Shown here in pieces: positions 6,964 to 12,796 of a stretch of 30,495 nt of DNA. Both the position numbers and the translations under genes were made by a program. The notes beneath the pieces are model-generated. The model searched no databases. It was given only the letters and a program-made list of their open reading frames with translations, and was not told the origin of the DNA. Where the stretch lies: positions 1 to 30,495 of the IMG/VR virus record IMGVR_UViG_3300021960_000332. One strand, given 5' to 3'. The first letter of the stretch is position 1. Every line of letters begins with the position of its first letter. Source of the stretch: a virus.

Positions 6964-7076
6964 CTTCCTCTATATCCGTTTAGTCTTTCGTTATACCCTC
7001 TCGGTAAATAGAATGGCTCATATCTGAAACCCAGTATCGGGTTGATTCCGTTGTTTAACCATTCTGTCAAGGTCAT
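6960..7076 (-). CDS. Small overlapping hypothetical protein (38 aa)
   Basis: ATG at 7076 (MTLTEWLNNG...) and TGA overlapping the exonuclease ATG. The first 59 nt lie inside the 3' end of the 98-aa gene in another frame. It is rich in Tyr, Arg and Gly (PFYLPRGYNERLNGYRGR at the C-terminus). The only support is the exact ATGA junction and a plausible composition; no homolog is recognised. Confidence 0.5.
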   Translation of the reverse strand: MTLTEWLNNGINPILGFRYEPFYLPRGYNERLNGYRGR

Positions 7077-7314
7077 TTTCTGAACGTCTTGCTCTTTCAA
7101 TTGCTCTTTCTTTTTCATTTTTAAATTTGCTTATTTCGTTGTCGTATGCTCTGCGCTCTAGTTCTAAGTAACTGACATATGCCGATACATCAATTAATTT
7201 ATCCACCAAGGTTTTAAGCGTTTCATCTGTTTTTGATTTCTCTAACACCACTTCAATCACATTTGTAATTGCAGCAAGGTATTCCATTTGTGCTAAGTCT
7301 CTGACTGGTCTCAT
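7018..7314 (-). CDS. Hypothetical coiled-coil protein (98 aa)
   Basis: Helical 98-residue protein. An N-terminal half (MEYLAAITNVIEVVLEKS) is followed by a strongly charged probable coiled coil (LELERRAYDNEISKFKNEKE, then RAIERARRSENDLDRM). It could oligomerise or act as a scaffold or regulator; there is no catalytic motif. Its ATG overlaps the TGA of the upstream 59-aa membrane protein gene (ATGA). Confidence 0.65.
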   Translation of the reverse strand: MRPVRDLAQMEYLAAITNVIEVVLEKSKTDETLKTLVDKLIDVSAYVSYLELERRAYDNEISKFKNEKERAIERARRSENDLDRMVKQRNQPDTGFQI

Positions 7315-7490
7315 AATGACGCTAATATATACATAAACATTAACACCAGCAAACTATATACACCTCCAAGTCCGAAGATTTTAATCATCATCTTCTTTTT
7401 GATTCCAAACCTTTTGCGGTTTATTATCATTAATATCAAAGCAATAGATGCAATGGCAAAAGTCAAAAATTCATAGTCGTTTGGTATCAT
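7311..7490 (-). CDS. Small two-helix membrane protein (59 aa)
   Basis: Two predicted membrane segments, FAIASIALILMII (about residues 11-23) and GVYSLLVLMFMYILASL (about 43-59), separated by a basic loop (NRKRFGIKKKMMIK). It sits in the chain of very small genes, with ATGA overlaps on both sides. Possible roles include host takeover at the membrane, superinfection exclusion or an accessory lysis factor; none is shown by the sequence. Confidence 0.6.
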   Translation of the reverse strand: MIPNDYEFLTFAIASIALILMIINRKRFGIKKKMMIKIFGLGGVYSLLVLMFMYILASL

Positions 7491-7567
7491 ATAAAAATCA
7501 TTAAAATTAGTATTAACAACATCGCAATGAAGCAGCAGAAAACCATTGTATATTCAAATTCTTTCAT
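7487..7567 (-). CDS. Very small single-pass membrane peptide (26 aa)
   Basis: MKEFEYTMVF then a hydrophobic stretch containing two cysteines (CCFIAMLLILILMIFI). It has ATGA overlaps with both neighbours. At 26 aa this may be a genuine micropeptide or only a coupling leader; the exact overlap on both sides favours translation. Confidence 0.45.
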   Translation of the reverse strand: MKEFEYTMVFCCFIAMLLILILMIFI

Positions 7568-7692
7568 AGCATCGAAGTTTCAAAACAAGTTCCGGAACAA
7601 ACTCCCTTAGTATCTGACGGTCTGCCACATTCGGGACATTCGTAGTCGTAATAGTCTCCTATTGAAATCAAATAATCGTCGTAAGTTCTCAT
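7564..7692 (-). CDS. Small zinc-ribbon-like protein (42 aa)
   Basis: Contains CPECG (residues about 19-23) and then a second cysteine pair spaced CSGTC (about 32-36), the usual four-cysteine layout of a zinc ribbon. The N-terminus is acidic and tyrosine-rich (MRTYDDYLISIGDYYDYE). Zinc ribbons of this size in phages often bind nucleic acids or host polymerase, but that is inference. ATGA overlaps occur at both ends. Confidence 0.55.
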   Translation of the reverse strand: MRTYDDYLISIGDYYDYECPECGRPSDTKGVCSGTCFETSML

Positions 7693-7856
7693 AGCTTAGT
7701 TTTTAAGTCAGCAATTAAATCTTCTACCATATAAACCTCTAGGCTTATAACGTCTGTATTTTCTGCATCTAGGCTGTTTTGTAAATAAGCCTTGTAAAGA
7801 TTGAGCGCATTTGAAATGGTTATCGCTCCTTTGTTTGTTGTTTTGATTGTTTTCAT
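7689..7856 (-). CDS. Small hypothetical protein (55 aa)
   Basis: Begins MKTIKTTNKGAITISNALNL and ends EDLIADLKTKL. No recognised motif. The C-terminal half is probably helical and acidic. The TGA overlaps the next ATG; the start lies 16 nt after the stop of the 53-aa gene upstream. Confidence 0.55.
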   Translation of the reverse strand: MKTIKTTNKGAITISNALNLYKAYLQNSLDAENTDVISLEVYMVEDLIADLKTKL

Positions 7857-7872
7857 TGTTTTAGTTATTATC

Positions 7873-8034
7873 TTATATTGATTTAATATTTTTTTTAAAC
7901 ATAGAGTCTTCCATTATTTGTTTAAAATCTTCCTTACTTATAGTTTTATTGTCGTAATAATTTAGATTACACAAAAAATCACCCCAAATTTCATATAAAT
8001 CAATTACCTTAAAATTAATACTAGATTGTTCCAT
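7873..8034 (-). CDS. Small hypothetical protein (53 aa)
   Basis: MEQSSINFKVIDLYEIWGDF at the start, then an Asn/Tyr-rich middle and a basic end (MFKKNIKSI). Its codon use is more A/T-rich than its neighbours. Support comes from an uninterrupted frame in a tightly packed same-strand cluster; no function is assigned. Confidence 0.5.
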   Translation of the reverse strand: MEQSSINFKVIDLYEIWGDFLCNLNYYDNKTISKEDFKQIMEDSMFKKNIKSI

Positions 8035-8040
8035 TTTTTT

Positions 8041-8139
8041 TCAGTTATCATCTTCTTCAAATTCAGCGTGTTCCCCACAGTCTGAACAAATGTCTGTTTC
8101 CCATAGCGGTAATGCACCGCAGCAATTAGATTCCAGCAT
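8041..8139 (-). CDS. Mini zinc-ribbon protein (32 aa)
   Basis: Compact protein with NCCGALPLWETDICSDCGEH. The CC pair and the later CSDC pair give a four-cysteine zinc-binding arrangement, followed by an acidic tail (EFEEDDN). Comparable tiny ribbon proteins are frequent in phage early regions. Its start overlaps the 3' end of the 35-aa gene by 14 nt in a different frame. Confidence 0.55.
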   Translation of the reverse strand: MLESNCCGALPLWETDICSDCGEHAEFEEDDN

Positions 8140-8233
8140 AACAGTATAATAAAATTCTATAAGTAAAGTAAGCTGGGAAAGCTACTAATGTAACTCTTTG
8201 TGCGTAGTAAAAAATTCTTCCTAGTGTTTTCAT
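8126..8233 (-). CDS. Small membrane-associated peptide (35 aa), first gene after promoter
   Basis: MKTLGRIFYYAQRVTLVAF followed by PAYFTYRILLYCYAGI. It is rich in aromatic and hydrophobic residues, with one likely amphipathic or membrane helix. Its ATG lies about 28 nt downstream of a good TAnnTTTG promoter box, so it would lead this early transcript. No function is recognised. Confidence 0.5.
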   Translation of the reverse strand: MKTLGRIFYYAQRVTLVAFPAYFTYRILLYCYAGI

Positions 8234-8260
8234 TGTTTTGTTTTTAATTGTTTAACAGTA

Positions 8261-8290
8261 CAAATATAAAAACTATTTTTTAATTACCAA
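8261..8290 (-). promoter_or_regulatory. Bacteroidota-type promoter (TTG-N19-TATATTTG)
   Basis: On the minus strand TATATTTG (8268-8261) matches the TAnnTTTG -7 consensus, and TTG at 8290-8288 lies 19 nt upstream as the -33 element. It reads toward the small-gene cluster starting at 8233. This is the best host-type promoter I see in the window. Confidence 0.7.
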
Positions 8291-8310
8291 CAAATGTTTT
8301 TAATTTTTTT

Positions 8311-8772
8311 TTATTTTTTTTCGCTATTCTTGAAGTATTCGCTCCAAACCCCTTTATCTGTAAGGTCTATGTCATTTGGATTTATTATCGTGGCTTCTTG
8401 TTCTGTAAGTAAATAACAAGGCTTTAAGAGTTTTTTTTTAGTCCATAGCGTGGTATCGGGACAATACATATCAGTCGGGTCTGACATCTTTAAATTGTTT
8501 AGCCAATACATATAATTTGCTTTTGGGTCATTCACGAAATAGATAGCTACCTTTCCAGTAGCCATTAGTTTATCGTATTTGAATTGCTCCAGCAGTTTAG
8601 TGTCGTAGTATTTATTTCTAAACTTCATCTCGATAACGCATTCGTGTCCTTTTGGTGTCAAGCCTTGTGCATCCCAACTATCGTACCCCTCGCCTGTCCA
8701 TTCTAATTTCCAACCATCTAGGTTGAGTAATTGAACCGTTAACTTTTCTAACTTGTGTGTTTTATCCACCAT
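8311..8772 (-). CDS. PD-(D/E)XK nuclease-like protein (153 aa)
   Basis: Shows the restriction-endonuclease-like core: a conserved acidic residue in the GEGYDSWDAQGL segment, then CVIEMKFRN with the E-x-K pair, and a basic YKYD/K region after it. This layout fits Holliday-junction resolvases, VRR-NUC-like or other phage nucleases of the PD-(D/E)XK superfamily. The substrate is unknown. It overlaps the preceding 69-aa gene by 11 nt. A second protein of the same general type lies nearby at 9093-9488. Confidence 0.55.
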   Translation of the reverse strand: MVDKTHKLEKLTVQLLNLDGWKLEWTGEGYDSWDAQGLTPKGHECVIEMKFRNKYYDTKLLEQFKYDKLMATGKVAIYFVNDPKANYMYWLNNLKMSDPTDMYCPDTTLWTKKKLLKPCYLLTEQEATIINPNDIDLTDKGVWSEYFKNSEKK

Positions 8773-8971
8773 AAATTCTATCTATATCAGCAATCCATAA
8801 CTTGTATGTCTTGCCATTGCAATTGCAAGGCTCTGTATAAGGATGCTCATAATAGGCAGCGTGCAGCTTACAAAGAATCTTTTTGTATTCATAGGGAAGT
8901 GTTTGAGATACGTTGGCTTTAAAATCCACCCAAATATCCTTATCCTCTTCTGTCATTACTTTCTTTACCAT
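8762..8971 (-). CDS. Small hypothetical protein with CNC motif (69 aa)
   Basis: MVKKVMTEEDKDIWVDFKAN at the start, then helix-rich sequence and PCNCNGKTYKLWIADIDRIY at the C-terminus. Only three cysteines are visible (CK, CNC), so zinc binding is uncertain. The start overlaps the TAA of the 43-aa gene (ATGGTAA). Confidence 0.6.
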   Translation of the reverse strand: MVKKVMTEEDKDIWVDFKANVSQTLPYEYKKILCKLHAAYYEHPYTEPCNCNGKTYKLWIADIDRIYGG

Positions 8972-9096
8972 AAGTCTATGTCATTATATTTGTCTCTGCG
9001 TTGGTCGCATCCACAATCGTTCCCCCATATTTTTTTGACAACCCATCGGATGCCTGTGTACTTTGTAAAGTAATAAATAAAATCTCCTAGTTTCAT
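8965..9096 (-). CDS. Small conserved-looking basic protein (43 aa)
   Basis: MKLGDFIYYFTKYTGIRWVV followed by KKIWGNDCGCDQRRDKYNDI. The ATG forms an ATGA overlap with the nuclease-like gene and the stop overlaps the next start. The pattern (amphipathic N-terminus, KYTGI.WVVKKIW, then CGCD.R) is familiar to me from flavobacterial phages as a small uncharacterised protein. No function is known to me. Confidence 0.65.
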   Translation of the reverse strand: MKLGDFIYYFTKYTGIRWVVKKIWGNDCGCDQRRDKYNDIDLW

Positions 9097-9488
9097 AAAT
9101 TTAATTTTTTAATATTCCATAATTTACTAAATCCTTTTAAACAATTCAAAAGTGTTATTGATTCTTTTGCTGGCTTCCAAGTTCCGTTCATATAAATAGA
9201 ATCAACATTGCATTGGTTTAAAGGTATATCTTTATCATCATTTTTAAAATCGTGAGTCACATATAAAACAACGCTTTTATCCGTATGCCAACTATTTGCA
9301 ATTCTTTCTAAAACTAGCTTTTGTCCTATTGGTATTTCATTATTCTTTCTTTTAACCTCCATTAATATCAAAACCTCATTATCAAACTCTAAAACAACAT
9401 CAATATCAGTAGGGTGTATTTTACCAGATTCAACTCCTGTAAAATCTATTGATTGCTTAACTTGTTTTGTGTTTCTTATTAAACTCAT
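9093..9488 (-). CDS. PD-(D/E)XK-type endonuclease, resolvase-like (131 aa)
   Basis: The core motif is clear: HPTDIDVVLEF (Asp in the first conserved strand) followed by VLILMEVKRKN with the E-x-K catalytic pair, then a helix GQKLVLERIAN. Such small proteins act as Holliday-junction resolvases, VRR-NUC-like nucleases or related DNA-trimming enzymes. Position between the sigma-like protein and small early genes suggests replication or recombination. Start chosen at the ATG overlapping the sigma-like gene's stop (ATGA). Confidence 0.65.
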   Translation of the reverse strand: MSLIRNTKQVKQSIDFTGVESGKIHPTDIDVVLEFDNEVLILMEVKRKNNEIPIGQKLVLERIANSWHTDKSVVLYVTHDFKNDDKDIPLNQCNVDSIYMNGTWKPAKESITLLNCLKGFSKLWNIKKLNL

Positions 9489-9982
9489 AAAAGTTTATTT
9501 TTAAGTTTGTTTTTTGTCGCTATAAAAGTATTTCTTAATGAATCGTAACTAATGTCTGTTCTTCTGCTTATTTCCGATATGTTATTGGTTATAGTAATGA
9601 GTTCAAAAATCTTTTTATCGTACCAATAAATATCCTCCATCGCAGCCTCATAAGCCTGTAAGTCCTTTTCAAAATTTTGCTCAAATTCAATGTAATCCTC
9701 ATCGTCTATTTCTAAATCAAATTCATCAATGTCTAACTTTGTAATCTTGTTTTCTCGTCTTAGATAAGCAACGTATAAGCCTCTAAGCATTTTAAACACA
9801 TACCAATGGTTTATCTCTTCATCGTTATACCATATATCTAAACCGTTTTGCTCATATCCTATAAGCATAATGTACATTTCCTGTACAATATCCTCAGCCA
9901 AGTATTCAGAACATCCAAACGACTTGACTATATTAATCCAGTCTTTGTGCTTTAAAGCCGCTGCATCAATTAGCTTTCCCAT
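9485..9982 (-). CDS. Sigma-factor-like (ECF-type) protein (165 aa)
   Basis: The layout matches a small sigma-70 family member. Residues about 10-80 resemble region 2 (SEYLAEDIVQEMYIMLIGYE, then WYVFKMLRGLYVAYLRREN). An acidic linker follows (DEFDLEIDDEDYIEFE). Residues about 134-162 form a region 4-like helix-turn-helix (NISEISRRTDISYDSLRNTF, then basic KNKLKNKLL). It would bind host RNA polymerase core and direct it to phage promoters, although many phage proteins of this kind are untested. It lies in the early operon next to the helicase, suitably placed to switch on late genes. Confidence 0.65.
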   Translation of the reverse strand: MGKLIDAAALKHKDWINIVKSFGCSEYLAEDIVQEMYIMLIGYEQNGLDIWYNDEEINHWYVFKMLRGLYVAYLRRENKITKLDIDEFDLEIDDEDYIEFEQNFEKDLQAYEAAMEDIYWYDKKIFELITITNNISEISRRTDISYDSLRNTFIATKNKLKNKLL

Positions 9983-10170
9983 TTAAACGTAATTATGACA
10001 CACAAAAGAGCGATTTGAAAGGTGTGGTCTGTCACATCTTCATCTTCATATTCTGCTTTGTCATATAAAAAACCGAGCATCAAGCTGTATGTTCCAGCTA
10101 TAATGACATCGGCTTCTTTCCAAACTGCAAACCCAAACAGGGCGGTAAATAATAAAACTGCTGTAATCAT
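9970..10170 (-). CDS. Small membrane protein (66 aa)
   Basis: N-terminal hydrophobic segment (MITAVLLFTALFGFAVW), a central weak hydrophobic stretch (IIAGTYSLMLGFLY), an acidic patch (KAEYEDEDVTDH) and a C-terminal hydrophobic segment (FQIALLCVIITFKW): two or three membrane passes. It overlaps the helicase stop by one base and the sigma-like gene by 13 nt. The function is unknown; being between helicase and sigma genes it may be an early host-membrane factor. Confidence 0.6.
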   Translation of the reverse strand: MITAVLLFTALFGFAVWKEADVIIAGTYSLMLGFLYDKAEYEDEDVTDHTFQIALLCVIITFKWES

Positions 10171-11069
10171 TAAAAAGGTATTTTTAGTGTTTCAATTAAA
10201 CTTTGACCGTTCATTTCAAATCCTACATTATTGGTCATTGACCTTAGCATTATAGGACTATCGATTGGAGTTGGTCTGCCTCCAGTATCAATGTCTTTTA
10301 CCTTACGAACTATTATATTACTTTGCATCCAATCTGTCGGGTGCTGGGTGTAGCGGTGAATCACTAAGAAATCATCGCATCGGTTGACGAATTTCGAACC
10401 ACCTTCAGCGTGGCTGCTCATAGGTGGCATAGGGTGTCCAGCGTATATATGCGTTTGTTCGTGCTTCATTCTTTGTGCCTCTGTGACCGAATGAGTATTA
10501 AGCCATACCGATATGCTGTTTTTTTTGCAAAACAATCTTATTTCGCTGGTAGCTTGGTAGTCGTATTCGTGTGCGCCAATACCCCTTAAAACTGTTTGGT
10601 CTTTTGTCAAGCTATTATAAGGGTCAATCATAAAACCGTGGTAGGTTTGGTGTTGATATAACTTTTCCGCATTGCCCAATAATTCTCTAAAAGTATAAAG
10701 CCTTTCTGTGTCCATAAACCTAAAATGGTCTTGAATCCATTTAATTCGCATTCTGAACGCATCAGCATCCACTTTGTTAATAGGTTTAGCTTCCAAAAAT
10801 TCAACCAGCTTTCTAATGATGCTATGTGGTTCGTTCTCGCTTGAGTAAACCAGCCATCTTAGTTTGTGCTTTAATGAATAAAGCAACATCATATAAAGTA
10901 TGACCGTAGTCTTACCCACATTACTATGACCTAGTATCACATTAAACGAACCGTATTTAAACCTCATAAATTCATCAATGCTTGGAACCCCTAGACCCAA
11001 ACCTTCTTTGATTTGTCCTGTTCTAACTTGGTTTAATTTGTTTATTTCGCTTTGGAAGTCTATTAACAT
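10170..11069 (-). CDS. DnaB-like replicative helicase / RecA-fold ATPase (299 aa)
   Basis: RecA-fold ATPase of the DnaB C-terminal type. Walker A is GHSNVGKT (residues 47-54), the H1a-like element is YSSENEP (75-81) and Walker B is GFMIDPYN (145-152). Further motifs are VWLNTHSVTEAQR and the GGSKFVNRCDDFLVIHR region with basic residues of the DNA-loop/arginine-finger kind. The N-terminal primase-interacting domain is missing, and there is no phage primase or polymerase, so it must rely on host DnaG and Pol III. It lies downstream of the SSB-like genes and their terminator. A weak promoter-like TATACCTTTAC lies just upstream of its start. Confidence 0.85.
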   Translation of the reverse strand: MLIDFQSEINKLNQVRTGQIKEGLGLGVPSIDEFMRFKYGSFNVILGHSNVGKTTVILYMMLLYSLKHKLRWLVYSSENEPHSIIRKLVEFLEAKPINKVDADAFRMRIKWIQDHFRFMDTERLYTFRELLGNAEKLYQHQTYHGFMIDPYNSLTKDQTVLRGIGAHEYDYQATSEIRLFCKKNSISVWLNTHSVTEAQRMKHEQTHIYAGHPMPPMSSHAEGGSKFVNRCDDFLVIHRYTQHPTDWMQSNIIVRKVKDIDTGGRPTPIDSPIMLRSMTNNVGFEMNGQSLIETLKIPF

Positions 11070-11102
11070 ATCTTATTTTGTTTTGTTGTTATTGTAAAGG
11101 TA

Positions 11103-11134
11103 TAAAAAAAAGGGAGTAAAAAACCCCCCTTTAA
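11103..11134 (-). terminator. Rho-independent terminator after SSB-like gene
   Basis: The minus strand reads AAAGGGGGG, a T-rich loop, CTCCCTTT, then more T. The stem tolerates two G.T pairs. It lies 3 nt past the 91-aa gene. Confidence 0.7.
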
Positions 11135-11136
11135 AA

Positions 11137-11412
11137 TTAAAATGGCAAATCTGCTGTTTCTCTATCGGGGGAGTGCTGTTTGGATGTTACTTGTTCGCTA
11201 GGTGTCCAAGTGTTTACCTCTGCATACATTCCCTTAGCGTTCTTCTTAACGTCAATAGATAGCCAACCGTTGTTAGCGTTTATCAGTTCTCCTTGTGAGT
11301 TCATAAAATCCACAAAGTCTGTTGCTTTGATTGTGATTTTAACTGGCAGCCAATCCTTGTCAGTTGGCTTTACGAATAATCCTTTTGCGAATACTTTTTC
11401 TGTGCTTTCCAT
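11137..11412 (-). CDS. SSB-like protein with DLPF tail (91 aa)
   Basis: Short protein with strand-rich body (WLPVKITIKATDFVDFMNSQ; GWLSIDVKKNAKGMYAEVNT) and a C-terminus ETADLPF, matching the acidic D-x-P-F tip through which bacterial SSB recruits partner enzymes. At 91 residues it is shorter than a normal SSB (about 110 aa core plus tail). I read it as a minimal or divergent single-stranded DNA binding protein. It is paired with a 126-aa OB-like protein immediately upstream and followed by a terminator. Confidence 0.6.
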   Translation of the reverse strand: MESTEKVFAKGLFVKPTDKDWLPVKITIKATDFVDFMNSQGELINANNGWLSIDVKKNAKGMYAEVNTWTPSEQVTSKQHSPDRETADLPF

Positions 11413-11416
11413 TTTT

Positions 11417-11797
11417 TTACTTGTTTAAAATTGAGTTAAATATATTTGTAAATTCTTCTACCTCGTCTAATTGGATAGTTCCTTTGGCTGCTAATTCAAT
11501 AGCACCTTTGAAAGCCACTTGTCGCAAAATAGATTCGTTTGTGCTTCTTGCTTGTGAAGCGTTATAGCTAGGTTTAGCTTGGTATGTTGGTTTCGGCGCT
11601 TCTAGTTTAGCAGTTTTAAATTCCTCGTTTGTTACCGTAAACTCGATTTCATCTCCCACCGATTTGTTAAACTCTCCCTTTGCTAAAAAGTTGTAGTAAC
11701 TTCCATCAGCTAAGTCGATTCTAAACTTGTTAAATTCTCCGTGTGAGTTTGACCATACCCCTTTTGGAGTAACGTACTTGATTTTTCCTGTTTTCAT
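11417..11797 (-). CDS. Putative OB-fold / ssDNA-binding accessory protein (126 aa)
   Basis: N-terminal half is strand-rich and basic (MKTGKIKYVTPKGVWSNSHG, then FNKFRIDLADGSYYNFLAKG, GDEIEFTVTNEEFKTAKL), resembling a small OB-like barrel. A linker with Pro/Lys/Ser/Gln follows, then a helical C-terminus (TNESILRQVAFKGAIELA, then LDEVEEFTNIFNSILNK). It could be the main ssDNA-binding or recombination-accessory protein acting with the adjacent DLPF-tailed protein. The family is not recognised with certainty. ATGA overlap with the 42-aa gene upstream. Confidence 0.5.
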   Translation of the reverse strand: MKTGKIKYVTPKGVWSNSHGEFNKFRIDLADGSYYNFLAKGEFNKSVGDEIEFTVTNEEFKTAKLEAPKPTYQAKPSYNASQARSTNESILRQVAFKGAIELAAKGTIQLDEVEEFTNIFNSILNK

Positions 11798-11922
11798 TTT
11801 ACTTGTGTTTTAATGTTTCGTGATTCTAAAATGTTTTCAATTTCCTTGTAGGTAGTCTCTAACATTCCCTCTTTGCCTTTCATTTCGATAAGGTCTTCTG
11901 TTGGATAATTGTGTAAATACAT
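11794..11922 (-). CDS. Small acidic/helical protein (42 aa)
   Basis: Start taken at the ATG at 11922 (MYLHNYPTEDLIEMKGKEGM), because sequence farther upstream is promoter and terminator DNA. The remainder is helical (TYKEIENILESRNIKTQVK). It is the first gene after the promoter box at 11947-11954 and overlaps the next gene by ATGA. Function unknown. Confidence 0.6.
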   Translation of the reverse strand: MYLHNYPTEDLIEMKGKEGMLETTYKEIENILESRNIKTQVK

Positions 11923-11946
11923 TGTTGATTGTTTAAAATTATGGCA

Positions 11947-11954
11947 CAAATATA
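11947..11954 (-). promoter_or_regulatory. Bacteroidota-type -7 box (TATATTTG)
   Basis: The minus strand reads TATATTTG 24 nt upstream of the ATG at 11922 and just past a terminator. No convincing TTG element is visible 19-21 nt upstream, so only the -7 box is claimed. It is identical to the box at 8261-8268. Confidence 0.55.
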
Positions 11955-11970
11955 AAAATAATTTTGAAAT

Positions 11971-12006
11971 AAAAAAAAAAGGCTGCAAAAAATTTTTTCT
12001 GCAACC
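11971..12006 (-). terminator. Rho-independent terminator after ninG-like gene
   Basis: On the minus strand GGTTGC, a 2-nt bulge and AAAAAA pair with TTTTTT and GCAGCC, followed by ten T. It separates the NinG unit from the replication operon. Confidence 0.75.
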
Positions 12007-12056
12007 CTTTCTTTTGAGTAATTAAAAACAATATCAACAAAACAGGACAAAAGTAA

Positions 12057-12461
12057 TTAGTCTTGCAACTCTTTCAAAATGTTTTCGTATTTAGTTATCA
12101 ACTCGCTAAGTTCGTAATTCGATATTTTGTCTATTTGCTTGGATTTTCTTAACAACGATTCAGCAGTACTGTATCCAATGTTTGTATCTAACCATAAACT
12201 AAAAAGATACTGTTCGCCATATCTAAACATATTACATCCAACACATTGTACTTGTACGTTTGTTTCATCCCAGCGAGTTGAATAGTTTTTACGGCTGATG
12301 AAGTGTCCGGCCTGTAATTTTTTCCAATGGTCTTTCTTGTTACACGTTACGCATTGAGCCAAACCGTTCTCGTCTGCATATCTTCGGCGTATATATTCGC
12401 TAAAAACTGCATCTAATTTTTTGACTAGCTTACTGCGTGTCGGCTTTTTAGTCGATGGCAT
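12057..12461 (-). CDS. ninG: NinG/Rap-like recombination protein (134 aa)
   Basis: Resembles lambda NinG (Rap), a DNA junction endonuclease/recombination protein. The cysteine-rich core is QCVTCNKKDHW, then LQAGHFISRKNYSTRW, then VQVQCVGCNMFRYGEQ, giving an HNH-like zinc finger with two CxxC pairs. A basic N-terminus (STKKPTRSKLVKKLD) precedes it. The length is shorter than lambda NinG. It overlaps a 48-aa gene at its start and is followed by a strong terminator, forming its own two-gene unit with the A/T-rich segment upstream. Confidence 0.8.
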   Translation of the reverse strand: MPSTKKPTRSKLVKKLDAVFSEYIRRRYADENGLAQCVTCNKKDHWKKLQAGHFISRKNYSTRWDETNVQVQCVGCNMFRYGEQYLFSLWLDTNIGYSTAESLLRKSKQIDKISNYELSELITKYENILKELQD

Positions 12462-12594
12462 TATCTAGCTTCTGTATTAAGTAGCGAAGTTCTTCTTTCG
12501 ATACGGTTGCTTTTACCCTTTCTTTGTAGGTTTTTAAGTTCAACTCATAACGGTCAGAATCTTGCAGCTTTTTTACGTTGCTTTTTATATTCAT
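12448..12594 (-). CDS. Small basic hypothetical protein (48 aa)
   Basis: MNIKSNVKKLQDSDRYELNL followed by KTYKERVKATVSKEELRYLI and QKLDNAID. Charged and helical. It starts just downstream of the A/T-rich inverted-repeat segment and overlaps the ninG-like gene by 14 nt. Possibly DNA-binding or regulatory; no homolog is recognised. Confidence 0.6.
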   Translation of the reverse strand: MNIKSNVKKLQDSDRYELNLKTYKERVKATVSKEELRYLIQKLDNAID

Positions 12595-12608
12595 TTTGCT
12601 ATAATTTG

Positions 12609-12763
12609 TTTAAACTAAAAATATTATTGTATTATAATGTTTTAATATTAAAATATTATTGTATTATAATATTATAGTATTATATTATTATTATATTATA
12701 GTATTATAGTATTAAAATATTATAGTATTATAATGTTATTATACTAAAATAATTTAGTTTAAA
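12609..12763. repeat. A/T-rich low-complexity segment bounded by 11-bp inverted repeats
   Basis: 155 bp with only 11 G/C by my count (about 93% A/T), made of reiterated TATTATAGTATTATA-type words. TTTAAACTAAA at 12609-12619 and its exact complement TTTAGTTTAAA at 12753-12763 bound it. The sequence next to each arm is also partly self-complementary, so a long cruciform is possible. No gene lies in the 225-bp interval 12595-12819. This is the best candidate for an origin/unwinding element or a structured leader. Confidence 0.75.
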
Positions 12764-12766
12764 TTA

Positions 12767-12778
12767 CTTATATATAGC
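12767..12778 (-). promoter_or_regulatory. CTATATATAAG element after lysis terminator
   Basis: The minus strand reads GCTATATATAAG, preceded by TAACTTTG (12785-12778), which itself fits TAnnTTTG. No start codon follows; the next gene start is at 12594. It lies just past a predicted terminator, consistent with a promoter for the 48-aa/ninG unit. Confidence 0.5.
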
Positions 12779-12796
12779 AAAGTTAGTGAATTTTTG

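Noticed and set aside
6981-7022. 13-codon frame starting MSHSIYREG upstream of the exonuclease
   Set aside because: Too short and not flush with neighbours; the 38-aa frame at 6960-7076 covers the same DNA with better junctions.
12609-12763. CRISPR-like array in the A/T-rich repeat
   Set aside because: The repeated words are short, overlapping and variable, with no spacer pattern; simple A/T low complexity explains them.
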